DNA from: Hyphomicrobiaceae bacterium
GTDB lineage: Bacteria; Pseudomonadota; Alphaproteobacteria; Rhizobiales; Xanthobacteraceae
NCBI GenBank assembly: GCA_947472885.1
Contig: CANJBX010000002.1
Location: 28,764 to 92,763 of the forward strand
Length of the DNA: 64,000 nt
Reading direction: 5' to 3'
Of this stretch, positions 34,041 through 42,965 are shown piece by piece (within the stretch, counting starts at the first letter, position 1; each line of letters opens with the position of its first letter). Both the position numbers and the translations under genes were made by a program. The notes under the pieces were generated by a model, which was not told where the DNA came from, made no database searches, and saw only the letters and a program-made list of their open reading frames with translations.

Positions 34041-36380
34041 TCACACCTTCGCCGCCCGCAGCCGCAGCGCATTGCCGACCACGCTGACCGACGACAGTGC
34101 CATCGCGGCGGCCGCGACCATCGGCGAGAGCAATAGCCCGAACACCGGATAGAGAACGCCAGCCGCAATCGGCACGCCGGCCGCGTTGTAGATGAAGGCG
34201 AACAGCAGGTTCTGCCGGATGTTGCGCATGGTCGCCTGCGAGAGCTTGCGTGCGCGCACGATGCCGGTGAGGTCGCCCTTCAGAAGCGTAATGCCGGCGC
34301 TCTCGATGGCGACGTCAGCGCCGGTACCCATGGCGATGCCGACATCGGCAGCGACGAGCGCGGGCGCGTCGTTGACGCCGTCACCTGCCATCGCGACGAC
34401 ACGGCCCTCGCGGCGCAATTTTTCGATCACAGCACTCTTCTCGCCGGGCAGCACTTCAGCTTCGACCTCGTGGATGCCGAGCGTATGCGCGACCGCCTGC
34501 GCCGTCGTGTGATTGTCGCCGGTCAGCATCACGATGCGGATGCCATCGGCCTTGAGAGCCTTCAAGGCTTCCGGCGTCGTCGCCTTCACCGGGTCGGCAA
34601 TGGCGATCATGCCGGCGAGCCCGCCGTCGATGGCGATGAAGATCGCGGTTGCACCCTCGCCGCGCTTTTGTTCTGCGGCTTCGTCCAACGCCGCAATGCC
34701 GATGGAAAGTTCGCCCAGGTATTTCGCATTGCCAAGTACGACACGCCGGCGCTCGACCATGCCGATGACGCCCTTGCCGGTCGGCGAATCGAAGCCGCGC
34801 ACCGGCGCAAGCGCAATGTTCCTTTCCTTTGCCGCGGCAACGATGGCCTGCGCCAGCGGATGCTCGCTTGCGTGTTCGACACTGGCGGCGAATTTCAGGA
34901 TTTCGTCTTCGGAAAACTCCACACCCCCTGCAGCCACGACCGCAACAACCCTGGGCTTGCCCTCGGTCAGCGTCCCGGTCTTGTCAATCACCAGCGTATC
35001 GATCGCTTCCATGCGCTCCAGCGCTTCGGCATTCCTGATCAGCACGCCAAGCTCCGCGCCGCGGCCAACGCCAACCATGATCGACATCGGCGTGGCGAGG
35101 CCAAGCGCACAGGGGCACGCGATGATGAGTACGCTCACTGCCGCAACCAGCCCGAAGGCAAAGCGCGGCTCCGGCCCGAACGTCGCCCATACGGCGAAAG
35201 CAAACAGCGCCATCGCCATCACGACCGGCACGAACCATCCGGCAACGTGATCCGCCAGCCTTTGGATCGGCGCACGCGAACGTTGCGCCTTGGCGACCAT
35301 GGCGACGATCTGCGACAGCAGCGTATCGCGGCCGACCTTGTCGGCGCGCATCACGAACATGCCGGTGGTGTTCAGCGTACCGGCGATCACGCTGGCCCCC
35401 TCACCTTTCGTCACCGGCATCGACTCGCCTGTCACCATCGACTCATCGAGCGACGAGCGCCCTTCAATAATTTCGCCATCGACCGGGACCTTCTCGCCCG
35501 GCCGCACGCGCAGGCGGTCACCCGCAACGACGGTATCGAGCGGCACATCCTCGTCGCCGCGGTCATTCACGCGGCGCGCGGTCCTGGGTGCAAGGTCGAG
35601 CAGCGCGCGGATCGCGCCTGACGTTTGTTCGCGGGCGCGCAACTCCAGTACCTGCCCGAGCAACACCAGCACCGTGATGACGGCAGCGGATTCGAAATAG
35701 ACCGCGACCTTACCGCCGTGCATGTGGAAAGATTCAGGAAAAACGCCGGGCAAGAAAGTCGCGACGACGCTGTAGGCGTAGGCAACGCCGGTGCCCATGG
35801 CGATCAGGGTGAACATGTTGAGGTTGCGCGTGACCAGCGATTGCGCCCAGCGCACGAAGAACGGCCAGCCAGCCCACAACACAACCGGCGTTGCCAGCGC
35901 AAACTGTATCCAGCCCGAGAGTTTCGGATCGACCCATGCGTGGCCGAACACATGCGCACCCATTTCGAGTACGAAAACCGGCAAGGTCAGCACAAGGCCA
36001 ATCCAGAACCGCCGCGTCATGTCGATCAGTTCTTCGTTAGGCCCGTCGTTCGCGCTCGCGATCTCCGGCTCCAGCGCCATGCCGCAGATCGGGCACGCGC
36101 CCGGCCCTTCCTGACGTATCTCGGGATGCATCGGACAGATGTAGATCGCGCCTTCAACGACCGGCACCGGCTCGCGTTTGCCGAGATACTTTTGCGGATC
36201 AGCAACGAATTTTACGCGGCATCCGGCGGAACAGAAGTAATAGGGGTGGCCGTGATGATCCGCGCGATGCTTTGCCATATGCGGATCGACGCTCATGCCG
36301 CAAACCGGATCGATAACGATGTGTGCCGCTTGATCGTGACGCGCATGATCGTGCGAGGGCGCTGTATCCGGAGCCGTCAT
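34041..36380 (-). CDS. Copper-type heavy metal P1B-ATPase with YHS domain
   Basis: Copper-exporting ATPase of the CopA/CopB group, 779 residues. Instead of the usual HMA domains the N-terminus carries a YHS domain ([10 protein letters not shown] ... [12 protein letters not shown], residues 22-55) and a heavy-metal-binding motif [22 protein letters not shown] near 78-100. Then come the CPC helix [15 protein letters not shown] near 435, the phosphorylation site DKTGTLTEG near 480, and the hinge [10 protein letters not shown] near 670. I start at the ATG at 36380; TTG at 36401 is an alternative. It is divergent from csoR and shares its palindromic operator. Confidence 0.94.
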   Translation of the reverse strand: MTAPDTAPSHDHARHDQAAHIVIDPVCGMSVDPHMAKHRADHHGHPYYFCSAGCRVKFVADPQKYLGKREPVPVVEGAIYICPMHPEIRQEGPGACPICGMALEPEIASANDGPNEELIDMTRRFWIGLVLTLPVFVLEMGAHVFGHAWVDPKLSGWIQFALATPVVLWAGWPFFVRWAQSLVTRNLNMFTLIAMGTGVAYAYSVVATFLPGVFPESFHMHGGKVAVYFESAAVITVLVLLGQVLELRAREQTSGAIRALLDLAPRTARRVNDRGDEDVPLDTVVAGDRLRVRPGEKVPVDGEIIEGRSSLDESMVTGESMPVTKGEGASVIAGTLNTTGMFVMRADKVGRDTLLSQIVAMVAKAQRSRAPIQRLADHVAGWFVPVVMAMALFAFAVWATFGPEPRFAFGLVAAVSVLIIACPCALGLATPMSIMVGVGRGAELGVLIRNAEALERMEAIDTLVIDKTGTLTEGKPRVVAVVAAGGVEFSEDEILKFAASVEHASEHPLAQAIVAAAKERNIALAPVRGFDSPTGKGVIGMVERRRVVLGNAKYLGELSIGIAALDEAAEQKRGEGATAIFIAIDGGLAGMIAIADPVKATTPEALKALKADGIRIVMLTGDNHTTAQAVAHTLGIHEVEAEVLPGEKSAVIEKLRREGRVVAMAGDGVNDAPALVAADVGIAMGTGADVAIESAGITLLKGDLTGIVRARKLSQATMRNIRQNLLFAFIYNAAGVPIAAGVLYPVFGLLLSPMVAAAAMALSSVSVVGNALRLRAAKV

Positions 36381-36424
36381 GGTGTGCACCGCTTGCTGCA
36401 AGGCCTTAAAACCGGGGCTTGAAC

Positions 36425-36447
36425 TATATACCCCCTAGGGGTATATA
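36425..36447. promoter_or_regulatory. CsoR-type copper operator
   Basis: A perfect palindrome with 10-bp arms, TATATACCCC and GGGGTATATA, around CTA. It fits the known CsoR operator form, an AT-rich flank around CCCC-GGGG. It ends 6 bp before the csoR ATG and lies 45 bp before the P-type ATPase ATG, so one bound repressor would control both directions; copper would release it. Confidence 0.9.
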
Positions 36448-36453
36448 AGATCT

Positions 36454-36729
36454 ATGAACACGGAATACAAGCAAGGCAATCTCAAGCGGCTCGGCCGCAT
36501 CGAGGGCCAGGTGCGTGGCCTTGCGCGCATGCTTGAGGAAGACCGCTACTGCATCGACATCGTGACGCAGATTTCCGCCGTGCGCGCGGCGCTGCGCAAG
36601 GTCGAGGAAGAATTGCTGCGCGATCATGTCGGCCATTGTGTCGAACACGCCATTGCATCGGGCAACAAGACCGAGCAGCGCAGGAAAGTCGCGGAACTGA
36701 TGGACGTGTTTGCGCGGGCGGAGCGGTAA
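36454..36729 (+). CDS. csoR: CsoR family copper-sensing transcriptional repressor
   Basis: Small all-helical DNA-binding repressor, 91 residues, without a helix-turn-helix. The copper ligands of CsoR are present in order: Cys in DRYCIDIVTQ near residue 33, then His and Cys in DHVGHCVEHA near 58-62, the x-Cys-His-Cys arrangement that separates copper sensors from formaldehyde sensors such as FrmR. KRLGRIEGQVRGLARML is the conserved opening helix. It overlies a perfect CsoR operator and diverges from the copper ATPase, so autoregulation with the ATPase is expected. Confidence 0.93.
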   Translation: MNTEYKQGNLKRLGRIEGQVRGLARMLEEDRYCIDIVTQISAVRAALRKVEEELLRDHVGHCVEHAIASGNKTEQRRKVAELMDVFARAER

Positions 36730-36797
36730 GTTACGCCTCTTGCCCCTCTCCTCACACCGGGCCGATACTCCCTGCGGCGACGCATGGGGACAGGCTC

Positions 36798-37265
36798 ATG
36801 CAACATGGCTCCGACATTCGCATCCGGCCAGGCGCGATGAGCGACATCGACGCCCTGATTGCGCTTGAGCGCAATGTGTTCGCCGCCAATTGCATGTCGC
36901 GCAAAAGCCTGCGGCGATTTTTATCCGTACCGACGGCGACGGTGCTGATTGCCGAGCATGGCAAGATGGTCGCCGGCTGCGCCGTGCTGCTGATGCACGC
37001 ATCGACCCCCGCGATGGCGCGGCTCTACTCGATTGCGGTGGCTCCCGCGAACGAAGGCCACGGCATCGGGCCCATGCTGCTGCACAGCTGCGAGGAAGCA
37101 GCGCGCCAGCACGGCCGCGCGCAGATACGCCTCGAAGTACATGAGCAAAACCAGCGCGCCATCGGACTCTACCGCAAGGAAGGCTACGCGGAGTTCGGCC
37201 GCCACGTCGGCTATTATAAGGACCTCGGCGACGCGCTGCGGTTTCGCAAGGAGCTGGCGGCGTAG
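36798..37265 (+). CDS. GNAT family N-acetyltransferase (RimI-like)
   Basis: Acetyl-CoA-dependent acetyltransferase, 155 residues. LYSIAVAPANEGHGIGPMLLHSCEEAA near residues 75-100 is the acetyl-CoA binding segment, with GHGIG in place of R-G-x-G, and LEVHEQNQRAIGLYRKEGYAEFGR near 115-137 is the C-terminal alpha/beta block typical of RimI-type enzymes. Substrate unknown. The ATG at 36798 is preceded by GGGGACAGG. Confidence 0.88.
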   Translation: MQHGSDIRIRPGAMSDIDALIALERNVFAANCMSRKSLRRFLSVPTATVLIAEHGKMVAGCAVLLMHASTPAMARLYSIAVAPANEGHGIGPMLLHSCEEAARQHGRAQIRLEVHEQNQRAIGLYRKEGYAEFGRHVGYYKDLGDALRFRKELAA

Positions 37266-37271
37266 ACTGGA

Positions 37272-38081
37272 TTACTTCCCCAGCGGCCCGTCACCCAGCT
37301 TCGTCAGATCGAACGCCACGACATCGTGCAGCAATTCCACGAATGCCTTTGCGCCGTGGTCATAGGCCGCGTTGCCGTGGTCGGCGTTGCCGGTCGAGGC
37401 ATCGCCAATCGCACCCGAAGGATCGATGTCCTGCGACATCCAGCCGAATCCGGCGGGACGGTGCGCACGCAGTTGTTTGAACTTCTGCTCCATCTCGATC
37501 GTCATCGGCTTGCCGGACGGCGCCTTGTCCATCCGCACCAGATCGCGATGCGCAGCCAGCATCAGCGAGGTCTCGATGCCGCCGGCATGGATGCCATGGG
37601 CGCGCTCGGTGGGCGCAAACAGTCCGTCGGGATAACCGAAATTATGCCACGCGCAGGTGACCGCCAGCATGCCGTGCTTCACGCGCAACGCGCGCGTCAC
37701 AATATCGACGGTCGGCACATTGCCGCCATGGCTGGTCATGACGATGAGCTTACGCACACCGGCGCGCGCCACGCTGTCGCCAATGTCGGTCCAGGCGCGG
37801 ATGATCGTTTCGGCGGAAACCGTCAGGGTGCCGGGAAACGCCGTATGCTCGATGGACACGCCGACATCCTGCATCGGCAGGAACGTCACCGGCAGGTTGG
37901 CGGGAATGAGCGGGCGAACGCGCGCGAGATACGCCCGGCCGATCATCGCATCGACGCCGAGCGGCAGGTGCGGCCCATGCTGCTCGGTGGCGGCGACCGG
38001 CAACACCGCGACCCAGTTCCGCGTGTCCGCGCCGGCGAAGTCCTGCCATGTCATTTCAGCCCAGTCGCGTTTCGGCAGCAT
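37272..38081 (-). CDS. Creatininase family protein
   Basis: Metal-dependent amidohydrolase fold of the creatininase/FAPy-deformylase type, 270 residues. Expected metal ligands occur in PVAATEQHGPHLPLGVDAM near residues 28-46 (E, H, D), and in MTSHGGNVPTVD near 110; a late glutamate is in AGGIETSLML near 162. The substrate is probably an amide-containing cyclic compound. The ATG at 38081 is preferred to a TTG at 38123. It faces away from an NMT1-type ABC importer, which may bring in its substrate (inference). Confidence 0.88.
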   Translation of the reverse strand: MLPKRDWAEMTWQDFAGADTRNWVAVLPVAATEQHGPHLPLGVDAMIGRAYLARVRPLIPANLPVTFLPMQDVGVSIEHTAFPGTLTVSAETIIRAWTDIGDSVARAGVRKLIVMTSHGGNVPTVDIVTRALRVKHGMLAVTCAWHNFGYPDGLFAPTERAHGIHAGGIETSLMLAAHRDLVRMDKAPSGKPMTIEMEQKFKQLRAHRPAGFGWMSQDIDPSGAIGDASTGNADHGNAAYDHGAKAFVELLHDVVAFDLTKLGDGPLGK

Positions 38082-38212
38082 GATCTTGTCCGTCTGTCCT
38101 GTCGGTCGGCGTGTATGTGTCAATCAATAACCAGTGGGGCGCTCAGTTTCCGTTTGCACGCCGCGCCGGAAGTATGGGAAAACCGTGACGTCCTGAATAG
38201 TCGCGGAACGCC

Positions 38213-38243
38213 GTCCGGGCAATTGCCGAGTAAACGCCCGGAC
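38213..38243 (+). promoter_or_regulatory. 8-bp leader hairpin before ABC receptor gene
   Basis: GTCCGGGC at 38213-38220 pairs perfectly with GCCCGGAC at 38236-38243 across a 15-nt loop, 30 bp ahead of the receptor ATG. There is no immediate long T run, and the hallmarks of the TPP riboswitch are absent, so the role is unknown; it could be a leader stem or a protein-binding dyad. Confidence 0.4.
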
Positions 38244-38272
38244 AGCTACTTTTGTCTCTGGAGCTTGAAACC

Positions 38273-39322
38273 ATGGCGATGCTTCGCACAAGTCTTTCGC
38301 ACGCTGCTCTCGTATGTGCAGCCCTGCTGTCGCTTTCCACCACCGCCGGCGCGCAGCAACCGGCAAAGCCGACAGGCCCCGCAACCCTCGACAAGGTTTC
38401 TTTCGGCACCAACTGGGTGGCCCAGGCCGAACATGGCGGCTTCTTCCAGGCGGTCGCCGACGGCACCTACAGGCAGTACGGGCTGGACGTCACCATCGTT
38501 TCAGGCGGCCCCAACGTGAACAACCGGATATTGCTGCCGGTCGGCAAGCTCGACTTCTTCATGAGCGCCAACTCGCTGCAATCTTTCGACGCGGTGGAGC
38601 AGAAGATTCCGACCCTCGCCGTCGCCGCCATTTTCCAGAAAGAACCGCAGGTGCTGATCGCGCACCCGGACAAGGACATCAAGGAACTCGCCGACCTCAA
38701 GAACCTGACCCTGTTCGTGTCGAAGGAAGGCGTCGCGACCTATTTCCAGTGGCTCAAGGCCGATTTCGGATTCAGCGAAAGCCGCGTCAAGCCTTACACG
38801 TTCAACCCGCAGCCGTTCCTCGCCGACCGCAAGAGCGCGATGCAGGGCTATGTCACGTCCGAGCCGTTCGCCATCGAGAAGCAGACGCGGGTGGCGCCGA
38901 AAGTGTTTCTGCTCGCCGACCAGGGCTTCAACGCCTACTCGACCCTGATCGAGACACGGCGTGACCTTGTCGAGAAGAAGCCGGACCTCGTCCAGCGCTT
39001 CGTCGATGCCTCAGCCATCGGCTGGTACAACTATCTGTACGGCGACAACAAAGCCGGCAATGCGATGATCAAGAAGTTCAACCCGGAAATGACCGACGAT
39101 CTTCTGACCTACTCGGTTGCCAAGATGAAGGAATACGGCATCGTCGATTCAGGCGACACCGTGAGCATGGGCATCGGTGCCATGACCGATGAACGCATGG
39201 CTGACTTTTTCCAGAAGATGGTGCGCGCCGGCGTCGTGAAGCCAACGGTCGATTACCGACAGTCCTACACGCTGCGCTTTGTCAACAAGAAGGTCGGGAC
39301 CGAGCTTCGGCCCAGAAACTAA
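38273..39322 (+). CDS. NMT1/SsuA-type ABC transporter substrate-binding protein
   Basis: Periplasmic receptor of a nitrate/sulfonate/pyrimidine-type ABC importer, 349 residues from the ATG at 38273 (GGAG 8 bp before). A signal peptide covers 1-28 (cleavage after AGA). KVSFGTNWVAQAEHGGFFQAV near 43-63 and LPVGKLDFFMSANSLQSFDAV are typical of the NMT1/THI5-like group, which binds hydroxymethylpyrimidine or related heterocycles in some members; the true ligand is not decided by sequence. It forms a three-gene operon with the ATPase and permease that follow. Confidence 0.92.
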   Translation: MAMLRTSLSHAALVCAALLSLSTTAGAQQPAKPTGPATLDKVSFGTNWVAQAEHGGFFQAVADGTYRQYGLDVTIVSGGPNVNNRILLPVGKLDFFMSANSLQSFDAVEQKIPTLAVAAIFQKEPQVLIAHPDKDIKELADLKNLTLFVSKEGVATYFQWLKADFGFSESRVKPYTFNPQPFLADRKSAMQGYVTSEPFAIEKQTRVAPKVFLLADQGFNAYSTLIETRRDLVEKKPDLVQRFVDASAIGWYNYLYGDNKAGNAMIKKFNPEMTDDLLTYSVAKMKEYGIVDSGDTVSMGIGAMTDERMADFFQKMVRAGVVKPTVDYRQSYTLRFVNKKVGTELRPRN

Positions 39323-39353
39323 ATAGCATCGGGAAGAACAGGGCGGCGTCAGC

Positions 39354-40157
39354 ATGTCCGGAGCCGCAATCGTCAGACTGAGCGGCGTCGGCAAAACTTT
39401 CGCCAACGGCACGGCCGCCATCGAACGGCTCGATCTCGACGTTCGCGAAGGCGAATTCCTCACATTGCTGGGGCCTTCCGGCTGCGGAAAATCCACCGCG
39501 CTGCGGATGATCGCCGCGCTGAGCGAACCCACGCGCGGCACCGTTTCGTGGAGCGACGCGAATGGACGCGGCCTCGCGCCCGGCACCATCGGCTTCGTGT
39601 TTCAGGAACCGACCCTGAAGCCGTGGGCGACAGTGGCGGGCAATGTCGCCCTGCCGCTCAAGCTGAAAGGCGGCGATGCCGGTCAGATCGCGGCGCGCGT
39701 GAGCGATGCGCTGGCGCGCGTCGGGCTTTCGGATTTTGCCGGTTCCTATCCGCGCGAACTTTCCGGCGGCATGAAGATGCGCGTCTCGATTGCGCGGGCG
39801 CTCGTGACCGATCCGAAAATCCTGCTGATGGACGAGCCGTTCGCGGCATTGGATGAAATCACCCGCTTCAAGCTCAACAACGACCTGATGGCGGTGTCGT
39901 CGGCGCTGCGCATGACCGTCGTGTTCGTCACCCATTCGGTGTTCGAATCCGCGTTCCTGTCGAACCGCATCGTGGTGATGACCTCGCGGCCGGGCCGCGT
40001 GTTCGCCGAACTCACCATCGACGCACCCTACCCGCGCGCGGAAGCCTTCCGCACCTCGCCGGAATATGCCGCCTTCTGCCGCCGCGCATCCGATGCGCTG
40101 TCGCAGGCTATGGAATCCAGACCCATGGAAGCCAAGGCCGTGGAAGCGCGGCCATGA
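39354..40157 (+). CDS. ABC transporter ATP-binding protein (nitrate/sulfonate type)
   Basis: ATPase subunit of 267 residues. Walker A LGPSGCGKSTALRM is near residues 40-53, Q-loop VFQEPTLKPW near 83, signature YPRELSGGMKMRVSIARAL (LSGGM) near 128, and Walker B ILLMDEPFAALDE near 158. Its stop overlaps the permease start by four bases (ATGA), so the two are translationally coupled. Confidence 0.94.
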   Translation: MSGAAIVRLSGVGKTFANGTAAIERLDLDVREGEFLTLLGPSGCGKSTALRMIAALSEPTRGTVSWSDANGRGLAPGTIGFVFQEPTLKPWATVAGNVALPLKLKGGDAGQIAARVSDALARVGLSDFAGSYPRELSGGMKMRVSIARALVTDPKILLMDEPFAALDEITRFKLNNDLMAVSSALRMTVVFVTHSVFESAFLSNRIVVMTSRPGRVFAELTIDAPYPRAEAFRTSPEYAAFCRRASDALSQAMESRPMEAKAVEARP

Positions 40158-40969
40158 ACGAAAATGAACACATGTCTGCGACCGCGCGCCGCGACCGCGT
40201 GCTGCGCATCCTGCTGCCAATTCTGACCATCCTCGTCGGCGGCGTGATCTGGCATCTTGTCGTGCGGATCAACGACATTCCGCCCTATGTGCTGCCAGGG
40301 CCGGGCCTGGTCGCACGCACGCTGATCGCCGACTGGGCGACGCTGTGGGACTCGCTGCTCGTCACGCTGGTCACGACATTCCAGGGCCTGCTGCTGGCGC
40401 TTATTGGCGGCGTCGGGCTGGCGATCCTGTTCAACCTGTCGCGGCTCGTCGAATACGCGTTCTATCCTTACGCCGTCATCCTGCAGGTGACGCCCATCGT
40501 CGCCATCGCGCCGCTGCTGCTCATCTACCTGCCGCAGCACCTCGCCGTGCTGGCCTGCGCATGGATCGTCGCGTTTTTTCCGGTGCTGGCGAACACCACG
40601 CTGGGACTCAATTCCATCGACCACAATCTGCGCGACCTGTTCCGCCTGTGCGGCGCGACACGCTGGCAGGTGCTGTTCCGCCTCAAGCTGCCGGCGGCGC
40701 TGCCCTACATGCTCGAAGGCCTGAAGATCGCGGGCGGACTGTCGCTGATCGGTGCCGTCGTGGCGGAAATCGCGGCGGGCTCCGCTGGCGCTGGCTCCGG
40801 TCTCGCCTACCGCATCGCGGAGTCAGGCTACCGGCTCAACATTCCGCGCATGTTCGCGGCGCTGCTGCTGTTGTCGATTGCCGGCATCGTGATCTTCTTC
40901 GCGCTGTCGGCGCTATCGCACCTTGCGCTGCGGCGCTGGCACGAGAGTGCGATAGAGCGGGAGAGCTAG
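40154..40969 (+). CDS. ABC transporter permease (nitrate/sulfonate type)
   Basis: Inner-membrane subunit of 271 residues with about six helices. The EAA-type coupling loop is at LFRLCGATRWQVLFRLKLPAALPYMLEGL near residues 170-198. Start overlaps the ATPase gene by four bases. It converges with the SGNH hydrolase gene, and the two stop codons overlap by four bases. Confidence 0.93.
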   Translation: MNENEHMSATARRDRVLRILLPILTILVGGVIWHLVVRINDIPPYVLPGPGLVARTLIADWATLWDSLLVTLVTTFQGLLLALIGGVGLAILFNLSRLVEYAFYPYAVILQVTPIVAIAPLLLIYLPQHLAVLACAWIVAFFPVLANTTLGLNSIDHNLRDLFRLCGATRWQVLFRLKLPAALPYMLEGLKIAGGLSLIGAVVAEIAAGSAGAGSGLAYRIAESGYRLNIPRMFAALLLLSIAGIVIFFALSALSHLALRRWHESAIERES

Positions 40970-41775
40970 CGCGCGAAATTGTCCGCGGTAACGACGGGGC
41001 GCGTTGCCGCATCTACCAGCGAACCGGCAAGAATCCTAGCGACGCAACCATAGCCCCAGTCGTTCATGTGCAGGGCATCCTGCGTGACGAAAGTCTCGTA
41101 GGGAATCTTCTGTTCTTCGCGCCAGTTCTGCATCACCGCGAAGCGGCGAAACACATTCACGTTGTGCTGCCTGGCAAGGCTGGCGATGAGGCCGATCATA
41201 TCCTTGTGCCCGGGCTTGGCGACGACCGAAGGCGCAAGCTGCAGGTCCATCATGACGACGTCCAGGCCAGCCGCCTTCATGCGTGTCAAGCCAGCATCGA
41301 CCGAAGCGCGGATCTGCTGGAAATCATGATCGCGCAGCAGCGCGTTGGTGCCGACCTGCCAAACGACAAGATCGGGCTTTTCCGCCAGCACGTCGTTGTC
41401 GAGGCGAGCCACCATGTCGGCGGCTTCCTGACCGTTGATGCCGCGATTGATCACATTGATCGGATGGCCGGGAAACATTTGCGCAAGATTGACAGCAAGC
41501 TGGCTCGGATAGGAATGCTGCGGCGTGCTGGCGCCGGCGCCCGCGGTCGAGGAGGAGCCGAGCGCGACAACCGTGACCGGAAGGCCGGCCGCAATGCGCC
41601 GCATGGTGCGGGGGAGAACATAATCGAGGCGTGCAAGATCCGTTGACGTCTTGCACTTCGCATCCGACGCGCCGGGCGTAACGGACGCTTTCGCGACGAA
41701 GGTCACTGCGGGTACGGCAGTAAGCACCGCAACGAGCAAGGCGGCGCCAATGGCGATGTGAAGCTTACGGGTCAT
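40966..41775 (-). CDS. SGNH/GDSL family hydrolase, exported
   Basis: Esterase-type hydrolase of 269 residues. A signal peptide or anchor covers about 1-30. SGNH blocks are present: VVALGSSSTAGAG (block I, nucleophile serine in GSS), INRGINGQEAADM (block II), VVWQVGTNALL (block III, GTN) and the terminal DALHMNDWGYG (block V, Asp-x-x-His). A periplasmic ester or acetyl-group substrate is likely. The ATG at 41775 (MTRKLHIAIGAALLV) gives a good signal peptide; the frame stays open to 42009 without a better start. Confidence 0.87.
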   Translation of the reverse strand: MTRKLHIAIGAALLVAVLTAVPAVTFVAKASVTPGASDAKCKTSTDLARLDYVLPRTMRRIAAGLPVTVVALGSSSTAGAGASTPQHSYPSQLAVNLAQMFPGHPINVINRGINGQEAADMVARLDNDVLAEKPDLVVWQVGTNALLRDHDFQQIRASVDAGLTRMKAAGLDVVMMDLQLAPSVVAKPGHKDMIGLIASLARQHNVNVFRRFAVMQNWREEQKIPYETFVTQDALHMNDWGYGCVARILAGSLVDAATRPVVTADNFAR

Positions 41776-42165
41776 GAAAGCGTGTCGTGGTTTCGTGTCG
41801 ATTCCGGCACCCTTTCCTACACGGCAAGTCTGAAAATAACGGACACCTCCTCCACGCAGTTTTCGTAAAATTGCGAACGCCGCATATACGGTTTGGTAAG
41901 CACACGTTTGAGCGGTGTGAGGGTTCAAACAATGCTCAACGCGGCCCCGGCGGTTGCCCGAGCGGGGTGTTGCAATGGCGGCAAAAGCGCCAATCCGGCA
42001 GCGTACCACTCACTCCCCCTGTATCCAACCGCTGGGGAAAGGCGCAGGGTAGCCAACACCTGAGCTTCAAAACGATACGCGCTTCGGGCGCATTGGAAAT
42101 GACCTGCGGCGACCTTCGCCAGGGTCATAACGGCCTGACGCGCGCATCATCAACGGAGAAACGTC
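41776..42165. other. 390-bp intergenic region with one GC-rich hairpin
   Basis: No gene found. It must hold the promoter and leader of the small basic protein gene on the plus strand. CCCCG at 41945-41949 can pair with CGGGG at 41963-41967, and the next 100 bp is unusually rich in short self-complementary segments. I could not match it to tRNA, 6S, SRP RNA or a named riboswitch. Open frames here lack ribosome binding sites and protein-like composition. Confidence 0.4.
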
Positions 42166-42291
42166 ATGTCCAAAGGCAACGACAAGAAGCCCAAGCAAGC
42201 CCCCAAGGCCGGCGTATCGGCTTACAAGGCCTCGCAAGGTGCAACCAAGACCCCGGTCAGCCCGTTCGCGAAGAAGCCGGGCAGCAAGTAG
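42166..42291 (+). CDS. Small basic protein, 41 aa
   Basis: A 41-codon gene with an excellent ribosome binding site (ACGGAGAAACGTC before the ATG). The product starts MSKGNDKKPKQAPKAGVSAY and ends in AKKPGSK; about 10 of 41 residues are lysine, with none acidic beyond one aspartate, so it is strongly basic and probably disordered, perhaps binding nucleic acid. Codon use is biased to AAG/AAC as in highly expressed genes. I do not recognise a named family, though Lys/Pro-rich mini-proteins of this kind occur in Rhizobiales. Confidence 0.7.
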   Translation: MSKGNDKKPKQAPKAGVSAYKASQGATKTPVSPFAKKPGSK

Positions 42292-42308
42292 CCGGTAAAG
42301 CCTGCCTT

Positions 42309-42405
42309 CATTGCGAGGAGGCTAAAGGCCGACGAAGCAACCCCGGTCAGGGACTAACTGTGCTTACCTGACCGGGATTGCTTCGTCGCTACGCTCCTCG
42401 CAATG
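42309..42405. repeat. Palindromic intergenic repeat, family C copy 1
   Basis: About 97 bp with outer arms CATTGCGAGGAG and CTCCTCGCAATG, and inner arms GACGAAGCAACCCCGGTCAG and CTGACCGGGATTGCTTCGTC. The complete element folds into a long hairpin. It lies between the small basic protein gene and the tautomerase gene, where it could end transcription from both sides. One arm recurs at 61186-61215. Confidence 0.88.
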
Positions 42406-42418
42406 ACAGCACGGCTTG

Positions 42419-42844
42419 CTACGCAGCGTTCTTGACGTCCGCCTTCAGCTTCCCTGCAAAATAACGCTCGTTCTGCGTCAGTCCGCCGTAGCCATAGGCA
42501 TCGCCGCGCACTTCATCGACATGGACGTAGCATTCGTTGTGCAGCGGGCCGAGCAGCTCCTGCATGGCGGCAAACATCGCCGCGACGAACGCCGCCTTTT
42601 CCTCGCGCGTGTTGGTGCCGTCGGTAACGCGGACATCGATCCAGAACGCCGCCTGCCGGTGCCGAACTAGCGTCCTGCCAGCGATGAACCAGGTGGCGGG
42701 GTTGCCCTCCTCCACGTTGATGGCGGTAACGGCCGGGTCTTTCTTGAGAATTGCGCTGGTGAGATTCGATACCGCCGCCGCGATGGCAGGCCTCAGGGCG
42801 TTGTTCGCCTGCGGCGTAGCATACTGAACGGTAATCATGGGCAT
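42419..42844 (-). CDS. Tautomerase family protein (4-oxalocrotonate tautomerase-like)
   Basis: Member of the tautomerase superfamily, 141 residues, about the size of the two-domain-like members. The chain begins Met-Pro, which after removal of Met exposes the catalytic N-terminal proline; PMITVQYA is the first strand. A second similar strand occurs later in the chain, near AAFWIDVRVTDGTNTREEKAAF. Substrate unknown. It diverges from a LysR regulator gene, the usual arrangement for a regulator and its target. Confidence 0.85.
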   Translation of the reverse strand: MPMITVQYATPQANNALRPAIAAAVSNLTSAILKKDPAVTAINVEEGNPATWFIAGRTLVRHRQAAFWIDVRVTDGTNTREEKAAFVAAMFAAMQELLGPLHNECYVHVDEVRGDAYGYGGLTQNERYFAGKLKADVKNAA

Positions 42845-42929
42845 TGGCTTGTTCCTTGTTGCTGAAACTGCATTGACAGCAACCTAGCTCTCCAGCCATC
42901 ATTTCAAAATACGATCTATTTATATATCT

Positions 42930-42947
42930 ATGATTGCAAATTATCAT
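42930..42947. promoter_or_regulatory. Dyad in tautomerase/LysR intergenic region, candidate LysR operator
   Basis: ATGAT and ATCAT flank TGCAAATT, giving a short inverted repeat of the T-N11-A type bound by LysR regulators. It lies between the two divergent starts if the LysR gene begins at the TTG at 42966. Operator role is inference from position. Confidence 0.4.
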
Positions 42948-42965
42948 CATAGGAAAGTCCACCGC

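Noticed and set aside
38124..38272. TPP riboswitch before the NMT1-type receptor gene
   Set aside because: The conserved CTGAGA and ACCTGA-type thi-box sequences are absent; only a simple 8-bp stem is visible.
41945..42030. tRNA-like or small-RNA-like segment (GGTTGCCCGAGCGG)
   Set aside because: No acceptor stem, anticodon arm or T-loop can be assembled around it; kept only as a GC-rich hairpin.
41787..42371. 194-codon plus-strand frame
   Set aside because: It overlaps the 41-aa gene in another frame and the family C repeat, and has no ribosome binding site or recognisable domain.
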